From an uncultured Clostridia bacterium (lineage in GTDB: Bacteria > Bacillota > Clostridia > Oscillospirales > Ruminococcaceae), in NCBI GenBank assembly GCA_944385905.1, contig CALWZA010000021.1, forward strand, positions 1-32,195: a stretch of DNA of 32,195 bases. Reading direction: 5' to 3'. The translations under genes and the position numbers were made by a program. How positions within the stretch are numbered: the first letter of the stretch is position 1; every line of letters starts with the position of its first letter. The notes under the pieces are model-generated. The model saw only the letters and a list, made by a program, of their open reading frames with translations. It was not told where the DNA came from and searched no databases. Shown one piece after another: positions 8,168 through 16,193 of the stretch.

Positions 8168-8728
8168 TTGGAGGGGATTGCTACGGTCTGTGTATGTATT
8201 TCGGGCTTTTTGCGAAACAGTAAAATCCAGCAGGAGATAATTTCCCTGCTTTCTCAAAAATTCAACGTTTTGCTTGCTGATAAAAACGAGCTCAGCGAAA
8301 GCGTGTGCTGCCAAAACGGGTTTGACGACGGCAAACCGCCAATTATTGTGACATTGTCAAAGGCGGCGGGTCATATAAAGGCAAAAAACAGCATACTCGT
8401 TTTGGGCTCGGAGACAAAACCGGCTTTGCCTGATATAACCTGCGAAAACGCCGTAGGAGTTGTGCTTTCGGACGATAAAGCCTCGGCGTGCCTTCTGGCG
8501 TCACGCTCGGTGCCTGTTATAGCCTGCGGCTCATCGTCAAAGGACACCATCACCTATTCAAGTCTTACCGATGAAACAATAATGGTTTCTCTGTGCCGCT
8601 GCCTTGAGAGCTTTTCCGGAAAAACCGTTGAGCCTCTTGAATTTTCAATGAAAGCGCCCGAATCGGAAAGCGTATATCCGGTTTTATGCACAGCAGCCGT
8701 GCTTGCCCTGTGCGATATGCTTCAGTAA
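8168..8728 (+). CDS. Conserved-looking hypothetical protein, start codon uncertain (possible ACG start at 8183)
   Basis: An open frame of about 181-186 codons between the zinc-ribbon gene and hemW. It has strand-like hydrophobic stretches (VCVCISGF, SILVLGSE, VPVIACGSS) alternating with helices, suggesting an alpha/beta cytoplasmic fold. I do not recognise the family. The start is odd. The only standard start is TTG 8168, which overlaps the strong ribosome site GGAGGGG (8170-8176). The best-placed in-frame codon is ACG at 8183, 8 nt after GGAGG, which would give a protein beginning M-VCVCISGF. The upstream stop TAA at 8159-8161 limits other choices. ATG 8193 is in another frame and stops after nine codons. 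The frame is the same as hemW's. Confidence 0.6.
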   Translation: MEGIATVCVCISGFLRNSKIQQEIISLLSQKFNVLLADKNELSESVCCQNGFDDGKPPIIVTLSKAAGHIKAKNSILVLGSETKPALPDITCENAVGVVLSDDKASACLLASRSVPVIACGSSSKDTITYSSLTDETIMVSLCRCLESFSGKTVEPLEFSMKAPESESVYPVLCTAAVLALCDMLQ

Positions 8729-8812
8729 GCGTTTAACGAGTCGGCGGAGGATGATAAGTTAATATTAATCGGGAGTGATGATAAAACGGGACTTTGCGGA
8801 ATATATATTCAT

Positions 8813-9895
8813 GTGCCTTTCTGCGTAAAAAAGTGCCCATACTGCGATTTTTATTCGGTTGGCGGCAAGCCCGAGCTTATTTCGGACTATGTAAACGCGG
8901 TGAGGAGAAATATCAGAAAATACAAGGGCGAAAATATCGCCGCCGATACCGTTTATTTCGGCGGAGGAACGCCGTCGCTTTTGCAGGCGGGACAAATCGG
9001 AGAAATTATTTCGGAAATTTCAGACAGCTTTCGCTTGGCGGATAATGCGGAAATATCAATCGAGGCAAACCCCGGCACGGTTGACAGATACAAGCTTCGG
9101 GATTTAAAAAGCGCGGGAATAAACAGAATATCGTTCGGTGTGCAGTCCGTCGTTGACAGCGAGCTTGCACAGCTCGGCAGGATTCACACTTTTGAGCAGG
9201 CAAGAAGCTCTGTGCTTGACGCTTTTTTGGCGGGCATTGAAAACATCTCCTGCGACCTTATGCTCGGAATACCTAATCAAACTCCGGACTCTCTTTCTCT
9301 CTCAATAGATAGTCTCTGCGCTCTTCCGATAAAGCACGTCTCGGCATATATGCTTAAAATTGAAAGCGGAACGCCGTTTGACTGCGATTATATAAAAAGC
9401 CGCATCGCCGGAGAGGAGCTTTCCTGCGATTTATATCTTCAAACGGCTGAAAAGCTTTCTTCGCACGGCTTTTTGCAGTATGAAATCTCAAATTTCGCCG
9501 CTTCGGGCTTTGAAAGCAGGCATAACCTTAAATATTGGCGGCTTGACGACTACATAGGCATAGGTCCCTCCGCTCATTCTTATTTCAAAGGCGTGAGGTT
9601 TGCCGCCGAAAAGAACCTGCTCGGATTCATTTCATCGCAGTATCAGAAAGAAACCGTTACCGACCCTTCGCCCGACAAGCTGAGCGAATATATCATGCTT
9701 TCTCTGAGACTGTGCGAGGGAATCGACTTTGAGGTTTTAAAAGGTCTCGGCGGAAATGTTTTTGAAACCGAAAAGCAAATGAAAAAATTTGAGGGAGCGG
9801 GTCTTGCTGAGATTAAAAATAACCGTGCTTTTCTTACCCCGAAAGGATTTCTGGTTTCAAATTCGGTTATCTGCGATATATTGAACCGTCAATAG
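8813..9895 (+). CDS. hemW: HemW-like radical SAM protein (heme chaperone / coproporphyrinogen oxidase-like), N-terminus uncertain
   Basis: A radical SAM enzyme of the HemW family, which binds a 4Fe-4S cluster and S-adenosylmethionine and is implicated in heme delivery. The cluster motif is CVKKCPYC near the start. FGGGTPSLL, SIEANPGT and NRISFGVQS are family signatures, and the HemN C-terminal region follows. The coordinates begin at GTG 8813, the first standard start. However, homology clearly extends upstream in frame through GLCGIYIHVPFC, the first barrel strand. No ATG, GTG or TTG exists in frame between the previous stop (8726-8728) and 8813. The likely true start is ACG 8786, with GGGAG 10 nt upstream. 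Alternatively ATG 8778 would join if one A were added to the run 8783-8786. Confidence 0.9.
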   Translation: MPFCVKKCPYCDFYSVGGKPELISDYVNAVRRNIRKYKGENIAADTVYFGGGTPSLLQAGQIGEIISEISDSFRLADNAEISIEANPGTVDRYKLRDLKSAGINRISFGVQSVVDSELAQLGRIHTFEQARSSVLDAFLAGIENISCDLMLGIPNQTPDSLSLSIDSLCALPIKHVSAYMLKIESGTPFDCDYIKSRIAGEELSCDLYLQTAEKLSSHGFLQYEISNFAASGFESRHNLKYWRLDDYIGIGPSAHSYFKGVRFAAEKNLLGFISSQYQKETVTDPSPDKLSEYIMLSLRLCEGIDFEVLKGLGGNVFETEKQMKKFEGAGLAEIKNNRAFLTPKGFLVSNSVICDILNRQ

Positions 9896-9919
9896 CACCA
9901 AACGCATGGCGCTAAATTT
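9893..9919 (+). terminator. Weak terminator after hemW
   Basis: TAGCaCCA pairs with TGGcGCTA (9893-9914) with one mismatch, followed by AATTT. It overlaps the hemW stop codon region. The T tract is short, so this is tentative. Confidence 0.35.
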
Positions 9920-9954
9920 GTGTAATTAGACAAAGCATAAATGTATGATTTTGA

Positions 9955-9983
9955 TTGAAAATTTTTATGAAAAGTGTTAAAAT
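9955..9983 (+). promoter_or_regulatory. Probable promoter of the adaptor lipoprotein gene
   Basis: TTGAAA (9955-9960) and TAAAAT (9978-9983) are spaced 17 bp, 50 bp before the chosen ATG at 10033. Confidence 0.55.
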
Positions 9984-10032
9984 AAAATGTAATCAATTTT
10001 GCCTGGCTGTTCAGGCGGAAACGGAGTGCGAA

Positions 10033-11037
10033 ATGACTAAATATAAACGCTTTTTGGCATTTGCTTTATGTTCAGCAATAACCACTGCTGTATTTCTTTC
10101 CGGATGTTCCGGATCTGAAAATAATATAGAGGATGAGATATACATTCCTATTTTGGATGACGCCGATGTAAACTTTTCAACCGTTACCGCTGAGATAACA
10201 GATTTAAGCACCTATTTTACCGCAAGGGCGCAGTTCAGCAGCCCGTATTATGAACGAATCGGATTTACCAAAGCCAGCGGGGTTGTAACTGAAATGAACG
10301 TCAAAAACGAGGTGTCCGTATCAAAAGGCGACGTTTTGGTGGTATTAAACAGCGAAGAGCTGGAATATCAAATCGAGCAGCAGGAGCTCAAATTAAATTC
10401 CGCTAAAAAGACATATGACACTCTGGTGGGTGAAGACGCAGACAAAAATGAGATTGAATACGCAAAAATCGATTATGAGGTAGAGCTGGCTGAATACGAG
10501 CGTCTTACAGCCAAAAGAGAGGACTATGTTTTAACGGCTCCGTGTGACGGACGTATCACATATATAGATGAGAATTTAAGAGTAGGCGCTTCGGTATCGC
10601 AGGGAAGAACACTGATAGAAATAAACGATACAACAAGGGTCGCGCTTTGCGCCTCAACGGGAAATCAGGCTGCGTGGAATCTTCCGTACGGAACGCAGGT
10701 GTCAATAACTCAGGGAATTATGGTTGAAACCACCGGAACACTTGTCGACATAGTTGACGGCGCAATGAACCGAAAAGTATTGGTTATAAATCTGAATGAC
10801 CCGAACGTAGAGTTTGAGGATTTCGGAAACATGGATATAAGCATAGTGCTTAACAGCCTTGAAAATGTCATAGCTGTGCCGAAAGAGGCGGTAAAAGAGC
10901 TGAACAATCAAAAATACGTCAATGTTCTTGCAAACGGAATAAAAATGCAGGTTGACGTGGAAACCGGACTTGAGGTCGGAGACAGTATTGAAATCATAAG
11001 CGGTCTCAGCGGCGGCGAAGAACTTATTCTTAACTGA
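10033..11037 (+). CDS. HlyD/MacA-like membrane fusion (efflux adaptor) lipoprotein
   Basis: A 334-residue extracytoplasmic adaptor of the type that couples an ABC or RND permease to export. The signal peptide MTKYKRFLAFALCSAITTAV ends in the lipobox LSGC, with C25 the predicted lipidated residue. A biotinyl-lipoyl-like half (GVVTEMNV to VLNSEELE), a coiled-coil hairpin at about 113-160 (QQELKLNSAKKTYD and EYAKIDYEVELAEYERL) and the returning lipoyl half (LTAPCDGRITYID) follow. Beta-barrel and membrane-proximal domains end with GLSGGEELIL. ATG 10033 has GGAG 7 nt upstream; an upstream ATG adds an implausible tail. Neither an ABC ATPase nor a permease is adjacent, which is unusual since adaptors are normally first in such operons. 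Confidence 0.87.
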   Translation: MTKYKRFLAFALCSAITTAVFLSGCSGSENNIEDEIYIPILDDADVNFSTVTAEITDLSTYFTARAQFSSPYYERIGFTKASGVVTEMNVKNEVSVSKGDVLVVLNSEELEYQIEQQELKLNSAKKTYDTLVGEDADKNEIEYAKIDYEVELAEYERLTAKREDYVLTAPCDGRITYIDENLRVGASVSQGRTLIEINDTTRVALCASTGNQAAWNLPYGTQVSITQGIMVETTGTLVDIVDGAMNRKVLVINLNDPNVEFEDFGNMDISIVLNSLENVIAVPKEAVKELNNQKYVNVLANGIKMQVDVETGLEVGDSIEIISGLSGGEELILN

Positions 11038-11038
11038 C

Positions 11039-11073
11039 AAAAAATCCGTCATAACATTATGGCGGATTTTTTT
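11039..11073 (+). terminator. Strong intrinsic terminator after the adaptor lipoprotein gene
   Basis: AAAAAATCCG (11039-11048) pairs with CGGATTTTTT (11063-11072), and the inner stem CATAA/TTATG has one mismatch below it. A T7 tract ends it. It starts 1 nt after the stop codon and could work in both directions. Confidence 0.85.
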
Positions 11074-11112
11074 ACAAACAGGTAACAAATCGGTTTCATT
11101 TTTCTTAATCCC

Positions 11113-11141
11113 TTGATTTTTAATAAAAACTGTATTATTAT
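11113..11141 (+). promoter_or_regulatory. Probable promoter of the 277-residue membrane protein gene
   Basis: TTGATT (11113-11118) and TATTAT (11136-11141) are spaced 17 bp. A long leader of about 70 nt follows, containing the TTTAAACGG inverted repeat. Confidence 0.5.
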
Positions 11142-11144
11142 AAC

Positions 11145-11203
11145 TTTAAACGGAACGGAAATAATATTCTGAAATAAAATATATAAATACTGCCGTTTAA
11201 ACG
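11145..11203. repeat. Inverted repeat TTTAAACGG / CCGTTTAAA in a leader
   Basis: TTTAAACGG at 11145-11153 is exactly complementary to CCGTTTAAA at 11193-11201. The right arm overlaps the perfect 10-bp palindrome CGTTTAAACG at 11194-11203, immediately before the ribosome site. The position between the -10 and the start codon fits an operator or an RNA hairpin. Confidence 0.6.
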
Positions 11204-11218
11204 AAAGGAAGGATTTAT

Positions 11219-12052
11219 TTGGACAGCGCGTCAAAAAGCAGTCAGACTATGGTATGGGTAATGAGAGGGCTTTCGGCTCTCAGCGTACTGTATCTTGCGC
11301 TTATATCGGTTCTCGCGTACTGGTCTTTTTTATATAAGATAGTTTTTTTAAACGAAAGGGCTTTCGCGGCGCTTTATGTTATAGCAAGCATGATTTTTCT
11401 GGGGCTCATGCTTGTGACAAGAAAACAGGTGCTGACGTCCGTGGTTTCTATTGCGGTATTATTAGTGACTTTCGCGCTTATAATATTCAATACCGACAGG
11501 TGGTTTATGTACGTGCCTCCGCTTGTGGTGGGGATAGTGATGTTTTTCGCATGCGGAATGAAGGAAACGTTAAAAACTGTTTTGGGCACCTGCTTTCTTC
11601 TTCTTTATGTGGTCGGACTGGTTATGTTTTTTTTGGCAAGAATGCTTTTCGGGGGCACAAGCGAGGAAACAATATTAAACAAAGACCTGTCTCCCGAGAA
11701 CAGCGTGTATTCGGATTATGACATGGCAAAAATATACGAGCTTTGCGACAGCAGTGTTTCCCCGGACGGAAAATACAGATACTATATCGCCGATGTTCAG
11801 GATAAGGACAGAGGTAAGGTTATCATATACGTTGAGCCGAATGACCTTGACAAGCATTATAATCTTTTTACTCTTGTCGAAAACGGATATAAGACAAGAG
11901 TGGCGGTTAATTCAACCAGAGGAGTAACCCCGGATATTCAATGGGGAGAAGAGGGAGAGATAATGTATAAGTTCGGAGACGGTGAGTTTAAAACCACCAA
12001 AATAAGGATTCCGACCAAAAAAGCTTATCTGAGTTTTTTGAACGTAAACTGA
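11219..12052 (+). CDS. Multi-pass membrane protein with extracytoplasmic C-terminal domain, unknown function
   Basis: A 277-residue protein that I cannot place in a named family. Four or five hydrophobic helices fill residues about 14-145 (LSALSVLYLALISVLAYW, ALYVIASMIFLGLML, VVSIAVLLVTFALIIF, VGIVMFFACG and LLLYVVGLVMFFLARM). The remaining 130 residues are soluble and beta-rich (DGKYRYYIADVQDKDRGKVIIYVEP), probably outside the cell. The start is TTG 11219, with GAAAGGAAGG 6 nt upstream; no ATG fits that site. The gene has its own promoter and ends at a hairpin shared with the convergent regulator gene. Confidence 0.75.
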   Translation: MDSASKSSQTMVWVMRGLSALSVLYLALISVLAYWSFLYKIVFLNERAFAALYVIASMIFLGLMLVTRKQVLTSVVSIAVLLVTFALIIFNTDRWFMYVPPLVVGIVMFFACGMKETLKTVLGTCFLLLYVVGLVMFFLARMLFGGTSEETILNKDLSPENSVYSDYDMAKIYELCDSSVSPDGKYRYYIADVQDKDRGKVIIYVEPNDLDKHYNLFTLVENGYKTRVAVNSTRGVTPDIQWGEEGEIMYKFGDGEFKTTKIRIPTKKAYLSFLNVN

Positions 12053-12062
12053 CAGAAATTAA

Positions 12063-12098
12063 AGGAGGTGCGCCTTATTTGAACACACCTCCTGTTTT
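12063..12098. terminator. Convergent hairpin terminator
   Basis: AGGAGGTG (12063-12070) pairs with CACCTCCT (12086-12093), followed by GTTTTT. It lies 11 bp after the stop of the 277-residue membrane protein gene and overlaps the last codons of the convergent XRE gene. Confidence 0.6.
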
Positions 12099-12317
12099 TG
12101 ATTTGGGACAAGGCTCCTTTATATCGGTAAGTCCTAAAATATAATCTGTACTAACGCCGTAAAATTTTGCGAGAGATATTATGACTGAGGGAGGAATCAT
12201 TCTCTCTCCGCTCTCATAATAGGCGTAGGCTCTCTGAGAAATGTTAAGCATTTTTCCAAGCCGGGCTTGAGTAAGGTCGGAATCCTCACGCAAATCTTTA
12301 ATTCTTTTAAATACCAC
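12075..12317 (-). CDS. XRE-family HTH transcriptional regulator, small
   Basis: About 80 residues forming a complete Cro/CI-type helix-turn-helix: FKRIKDLREDSDLTQ, then LGKMLNISQRAYAYYESGERMIP, then LAKFYGVSTDYILG. This is a DNA-binding domain with almost no effector part; the tail is short (TDIKEPCPKSKTGG). The start is uncertain. I take GTG 12317, just before the domain, with AAGGAAG 13 nt upstream. The frame continues upstream to 12422 with a hydrophobic, non-family sequence, and ATG 12344 is the alternative. It is convergent to the membrane protein gene and divergent from fucO, so it may control either, but no operator was identified. Confidence 0.85.
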   Translation of the reverse strand: MVFKRIKDLREDSDLTQARLGKMLNISQRAYAYYESGERMIPPSVIISLAKFYGVSTDYILGLTDIKEPCPKSKTGGVFK

Positions 12318-12442
12318 TCTCGCGCCACCGCTTCCTTGCTTCATTGATAATTTCAGTATATCAAGAACAAATCGTGCTGTTGATATTATGAACAAACTGT
12401 TCTGCATTGAGCTTATTTTCATCTGATATTCACATTTATATA

Positions 12443-12471
12443 TTGATTTTTAACAAATAATATGTTAAAAT
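12443..12471 (+). promoter_or_regulatory. Promoter of fucO
   Basis: TTGATT (12443-12448) and TAAAAT (12466-12471) are spaced 17 bp. The roughly 100-nt leader that follows holds GAAGCA/TGCTTC and a CCGAC/GTCGG arm pair just before the ribosome site. No known riboswitch was recognised in it. Confidence 0.6.
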
Positions 12472-12579
12472 TTAAATATAGCCGAAGCAGGCTGAATATA
12501 AAGCTTTCCGCGGCAAAGGCTGTCTTATGCTTCTAATTAAGCCGACGGAACGCTGGTGTCGGAAAGGAATGGGAAAATT

Positions 12580-13728
12580 ATGGCAAACCGTTTTATTCTT
12601 AACGAAACATCATATCACGGCTCTGGCGCAATAGAGTCAATTGTCACAGAAGCACAGGGAAGAGGCTTTAAAAAGGCTTTCGTATGCTCTGACCCTGACC
12701 TCATTAAGTTTAACGTCACCTCTAAGGTAACATCGCTTCTTGAAAAAGCGGGACTTGCTTTTGAAATCTATTCAGAGATAAAACCAAATCCGACAATCGA
12801 GAATGTTCAGTCGGGCGTTGCGGCTTTCAAAGCCTCGGGCGCGGATTATATAATCGCTATCGGCGGCGGCTCTTCAATGGACACCGCAAAGGCTATCGGA
12901 ATTATCATCACAAACCCTGAGTTTGCTGACGTAAGAAGCCTTGAGGGCGTTGCTCCGACCAAAAAGCCCTGCGTTCCTATTTTCGCGGTTCCCACAACGG
13001 CAGGCACTGCCGCTGAGGTTACAATAAACTACGTTATTACCGATGTTCAGAAAAACAGAAAGTTCGTTTGCGTTGACCCTCACGATATTCCTGTCGTTGC
13101 TTTTGTTGACCCCGACATGATGGCTTCAATGCCTAAGGGACTTACAGCCGCAACAGGTATGGACGCTCTTACTCACGCTATCGAGGGCTATATCACAAAG
13201 GGCGCTTGGGAGCTTTCGGATATGTTCCACCTCAAGGCGATTGAAATTATTTCCCGTTCTCTCCGCGCGGCGGTAGCAAACACTCCCGAGGGAAGAACAG
13301 ACATGGCTCTCGGTCAGTATATCGCCGGAATGGGCTTTTCAAACGTCGGACTCGGTATAGTTCACTCAATGGCTCACCCGCTCGGCGCTTTGTATGACAC
13401 ACCTCACGGAGTAGCAAACGCTATTATTCTCCCGACCGTTATGGAATACAACGCTCCGACAACAGGCGAAAAGTACAGAGAAATCGCAAGAGCTATGGGC
13501 GTTAAGGGCGTTGACGACATGACTCAGGATGAATACAGAAAGGCGGCCTGCGACGCTGTCAGACAGCTTTCAAAGGACGTCGGAATTCCTGCCGACCTAA
13601 AGGCGATTGTCAAGGAAGAAGATATTCCGTTCCTTGCTCAGTCCGCTTATGACGACGCTTGCCGTCCCGGAAATCCGAGAGACACGAGCGTTGAGGAAAT
13701 CGCGGCTCTTTATAAATCGCTTCTTTAA
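12580..13728 (+). CDS. fucO: Lactaldehyde reductase (iron-containing alcohol dehydrogenase)
   Basis: A group III NAD-dependent alcohol dehydrogenase that reduces L-lactaldehyde to 1,2-propanediol at the end of fucose or rhamnose breakdown. The 382 residues align with remembered E. coli FucO almost throughout, including NPEFADVRSLEG, TTAGTAAEVTINYVITD and KFVCVDPHDIP. The NAD-binding GGGS is at 95-98. Metal ligands correspond to D195, H199, H262 and H276, one less than E. coli numbering. ATG 12580 follows GGAAAGG. It is a single gene with its own promoter and a terminator; no fucose isomerase, kinase or aldolase is adjacent. Use on other aldehydes is possible in this promiscuous family. Confidence 0.9.
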   Translation: MANRFILNETSYHGSGAIESIVTEAQGRGFKKAFVCSDPDLIKFNVTSKVTSLLEKAGLAFEIYSEIKPNPTIENVQSGVAAFKASGADYIIAIGGGSSMDTAKAIGIIITNPEFADVRSLEGVAPTKKPCVPIFAVPTTAGTAAEVTINYVITDVQKNRKFVCVDPHDIPVVAFVDPDMMASMPKGLTAATGMDALTHAIEGYITKGAWELSDMFHLKAIEIISRSLRAAVANTPEGRTDMALGQYIAGMGFSNVGLGIVHSMAHPLGALYDTPHGVANAIILPTVMEYNAPTTGEKYREIARAMGVKGVDDMTQDEYRKAACDAVRQLSKDVGIPADLKAIVKEEDIPFLAQSAYDDACRPGNPRDTSVEEIAALYKSLL

Positions 13729-13774
13729 TTTCAAAGCGAGCGCAGAAGCATTATAGTTTTAAGTATAATAATTT

Positions 13775-13808
13775 CACCCGAAAGGAGCTTTTCAGTTCTT
13801 TTCGGGTG
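13775..13808. terminator. Bidirectional terminator between fucO and the 73-residue membrane protein gene
   Basis: CACCCGAAA (13775-13783) pairs with TTTCGGGTG (13800-13808). It is followed by ATTTTGTT on the plus strand and flanked by AT-rich DNA on the other side. It separates convergent genes. Confidence 0.75.
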
Positions 13809-13833
13809 ATTTTGTTAATCAGCGCTCACAAAA

Positions 13834-14055
13834 TTATTTTTGCTTTTTGTTTTTGACAAAGAAAGACGCTGTAAATAATCCGACCGTAACAACGGCGTAA
13901 ACCGCATAGCAAATTTTCCATTGCTCCGCGCCGAACTCAAACCCGCCGATATATACCGCCGTACCAAGGGTGGGGTTTGACACGGCACAGACTATAAATA
14001 TAACCGCCGCTGTCAGCATTGCCAAGCTGATTGTTCTAAGCACCGCCCTTTTCAT
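13834..14055 (-). CDS. Small two-helix membrane protein, unknown function
   Basis: A 73-residue protein with two transmembrane helices: LRTISLAMLTAAVIFIVCAV near the start, and WKICYAVYAVVTVGLFTASFF before a basic tail KNKKQK. The short loop between them is glycine-rich. ATG 14055 is chosen because ACGGAGGA lies 7 nt upstream; the longer frame to 14076 would include that site. It lies 92 bp downstream of the DUF2500 gene on the same strand. I know no family for it. Two-helix proteins with a basic C-terminal tail often place both ends in the cytoplasm, which is an inference. Confidence 0.65.
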   Translation of the reverse strand: MKRAVLRTISLAMLTAAVIFIVCAVSNPTLGTAVYIGGFEFGAEQWKICYAVYAVVTVGLFTASFFVKNKKQK

Positions 14056-14147
14056 CTGATTATCCTCCGTATTCAAATAATAAGCAAAGTCCGCAAACTG
14101 ATTTTTTATAAAAAATATGCCGGCTAAGATAAGTATAATCCTTTAAT

Positions 14148-14531
14148 TTACTGATACTCCCGTGCCGTTCTGTCAAAGCTGAGATATCTTGTGCCCTGAA
14201 AGGTGAGCATTCCGAAATCACCCTCAGCGAGCAAACCGTATTCGCTTCCGCTTACACGAAGCTCAAGTCTGTCGCCGCTTTCAACCTCAAAAGTAACGTA
14301 ATAAGAGGTTGAACGGCTTGTATGCATTCCTCCTCCCGCGTGATGGTGGTGATGATGCGAAACCTGCGTGCGCTTGGTTACAACCGAAGCCGAAACGGTA
14401 AGTCTCGGCGAATGGTTGTTTTTATTCCATTCCGCGACACCCCTTATGAGCGTAAAAACAATCATTCCGAACACCAGGAAAAACATTATAAAAAACACGG
14501 CTTCAAAAGCGCCGCCGAAGAAAAATCCCAT
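14148..14531 (-). CDS. DUF2500 domain-containing membrane protein with a natural His6 run
   Basis: A 127-residue protein with one N-terminal transmembrane helix (FEAVFFIMFFLVFGMIVFTLI, about 9-29) and then a beta-rich domain. The sequence from PRLTVSASVVTKRTQV to TYYVTFEVESGD-type strands and YGLLAEGDFGMLTFQGTRYLSFDR is the DUF2500 pattern known in Firmicutes and Proteobacteria. Its function is unknown. Odd here is six consecutive histidines (HHHHHH) followed by AGGGMH in the variable loop between the first two strands, a possible metal-binding site. ATG has GCGGAGGC 6 nt upstream. It is divergent from the GH51 gene. Confidence 0.85.
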   Translation of the reverse strand: MGFFFGGAFEAVFFIMFFLVFGMIVFTLIRGVAEWNKNNHSPRLTVSASVVTKRTQVSHHHHHHAGGGMHTSRSTSYYVTFEVESGDRLELRVSGSEYGLLAEGDFGMLTFQGTRYLSFDRTAREYQ

Positions 14532-14705
14532 AACTGTGCCTCCGCATTTTACTTTACCGTACTTACACGATTATTTTATCAAAGCGGTATATGCTTGTCA
14601 ACTTTTTTGCACAAAATGCTTTTAAAACATGCATGAAAAGATAGTGAAAAATATAAAGAGATGTGATAATATTACTTTATAACTTATCTGAAAGGACTGT
14701 TTGCC

Positions 14706-16193
14706 ATGACAAAGCTTAAAATGACTGTTAATCCGGACAACAGAAAAAGCCATATAAACAAAGAAATTTACGGACATTTTTCCGAACACCTCGGAAGATG
14801 CATCTATAACGGCTTTTATGTCGGAGAGGATTCCGAAATTTCAAACAAAAACGGTGTGAGAACCGATATTATCGAGGCCTTGAAAGAAATCAAAATTCCC
14901 GTTCTGCGCTGGCCGGGCGGATGCTTTGCCGATGAATACCACTGGAAAGACGGTATCGGCGAAAAGTCGCAGAGAAAGAAAATGATTAACACAAACTGGG
15001 GCGGAGTTGTCGAGGACAACAGCTTCGGCACTCACGAATTTATGAATATGTGCGAGGAGCTTGGCTGCGAGCCCTATATTTCGGGAAACGTGGGAAGCGG
15101 AACAGTTCAGGAACTTTCCGAGTGGATAGAATATATGACCTTTGACGGAGTTTCCCCAATGGCTGAGCTTCGCCGCAAAAACGGACGCGAAAAGCCGTGG
15201 AAGCTTAAGTATCTCGGAATAGGAAACGAAAACTGGGGATGCGGAGGCAATATGCGCCCCGAATATTACGCCGACGTTTACAAGAGATTTCAGACATTCT
15301 GCAAAAATTACAGCGGCAACGAGCTTTATAAAATCGCCTGCGGCCCTAACGCTTCGGACTATCACTGGACAGACGTTTTGATGGCTAATATAAATTCATG
15401 GCAGGCGAGGGCTATCTCCCTTCATTACTATACAATGCCCGGAGACTGGAACAGCAAGGGCTCTGCTACCGACTTTACTACAGAAGCGTATTACAGAACA
15501 ATTTTCAGAACGAGATTTATTGAGGACATGATTATCCGCCATGCCGAGATTATGTCTAAGCACGACCGTGACCACAGAATTGGAATTGCGGTCGACGAGT
15601 GGGGCGGCTGGTACGACGTTGAGCCTGGAACCAACCCGGGATTCCTTTATCAGCAAAACACTATGCGCGACGCCATAGTCGCCGCCGTAAACCTCAACAT
15701 CTTCAACGAACATTCGGACAGGGTTGTTATGGCAAACATCGCTCAGTGCGTAAACGTTTTGCAGTCGGTAATCCTCACAGAAGGCGAAAAGCTGGTTTTA
15801 ACTCCTACATATTTTGTTTTCAAGCTCTTCAGAGACCATCAGGACGCTACTCTTGTTGACAGCTACATTGAGCCGTATAACATAGGTAACGAGGGCGAAA
15901 AGTTCCAGGCTGTTACAAAATCCGTTTCTGTTGACCAAAACGGAGATATGCTCATAACCCTCGCGAACTGCTCGATTGACGAAGACATAGACCTCGACAT
16001 TTCAACAGGTTCTTTCACCGCTTCCGATGTTTCCGCTCAGATTCTCACGGGCGAGGTTCACGCTCACAACACCTTTGACTCTCCCAAAAATGTTGAGGCG
16101 GTTGAGTATCAGGGAGTTAAGCTTGACTCAAACAGCGTAAGCGTTTGCCTGCCGAAATGCTCGGTAGTTTCAATCAAGCTTAAAAAGCAGTAA
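14706..16193 (+). CDS. Alpha-L-arabinofuranosidase, glycoside hydrolase family 51, cytoplasmic
   Basis: Removes terminal arabinofuranosyl residues from arabino-oligosaccharides by a retaining mechanism. The 495 residues match GH51 in length. The N-terminal strand [20 protein letters not shown], the [13 protein letters not shown] motif, acid/base E175 in GIGNENWG and nucleophile E298 in AVDEWGGWY are all intact, and the C-terminal jelly-roll domain is complete. There is no signal peptide, so it acts on imported oligosaccharides. The ATG is preceded by GAAAGGACTG. No arabinose transporter or araBAD gene is nearby. The next gene begins at the base directly after its stop codon, so the two are probably translated together. 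Confidence 0.93.
   Translation: MTKLKMTVNPDNRKSHINKEIYGHFSEHLGRCIYNGFYVGEDSEISNKNGVRTDIIEALKEIKIPVLRWPGGCFADEYHWKDGIGEKSQRKKMINTNWGGVVEDNSFGTHEFMNMCEELGCEPYISGNVGSGTVQELSEWIEYMTFDGVSPMAELRRKNGREKPWKLKYLGIGNENWGCGGNMRPEYYADVYKRFQTFCKNYSGNELYKIACGPNASDYHWTDVLMANINSWQARAISLHYYTMPGDWNSKGSATDFTTEAYYRTIFRTRFIEDMIIRHAEIMSKHDRDHRIGIAVDEWGGWYDVEPGTNPGFLYQQNTMRDAIVAAVNLNIFNEHSDRVVMANIAQCVNVLQSVILTEGEKLVLTPTYFVFKLFRDHQDATLVDSYIEPYNIGNEGEKFQAVTKSVSVDQNGDMLITLANCSIDEDIDLDISTGSFTASDVSAQILTGEVHAHNTFDSPKNVEAVEYQGVKLDSNSVSVCLPKCSVVSIKLKKQ

Noticed and set aside
10011-10211. Small minus-strand frame over the adaptor lipoprotein start
   Set aside because: It overlaps the signal peptide coding region in antisense and has no supporting features.
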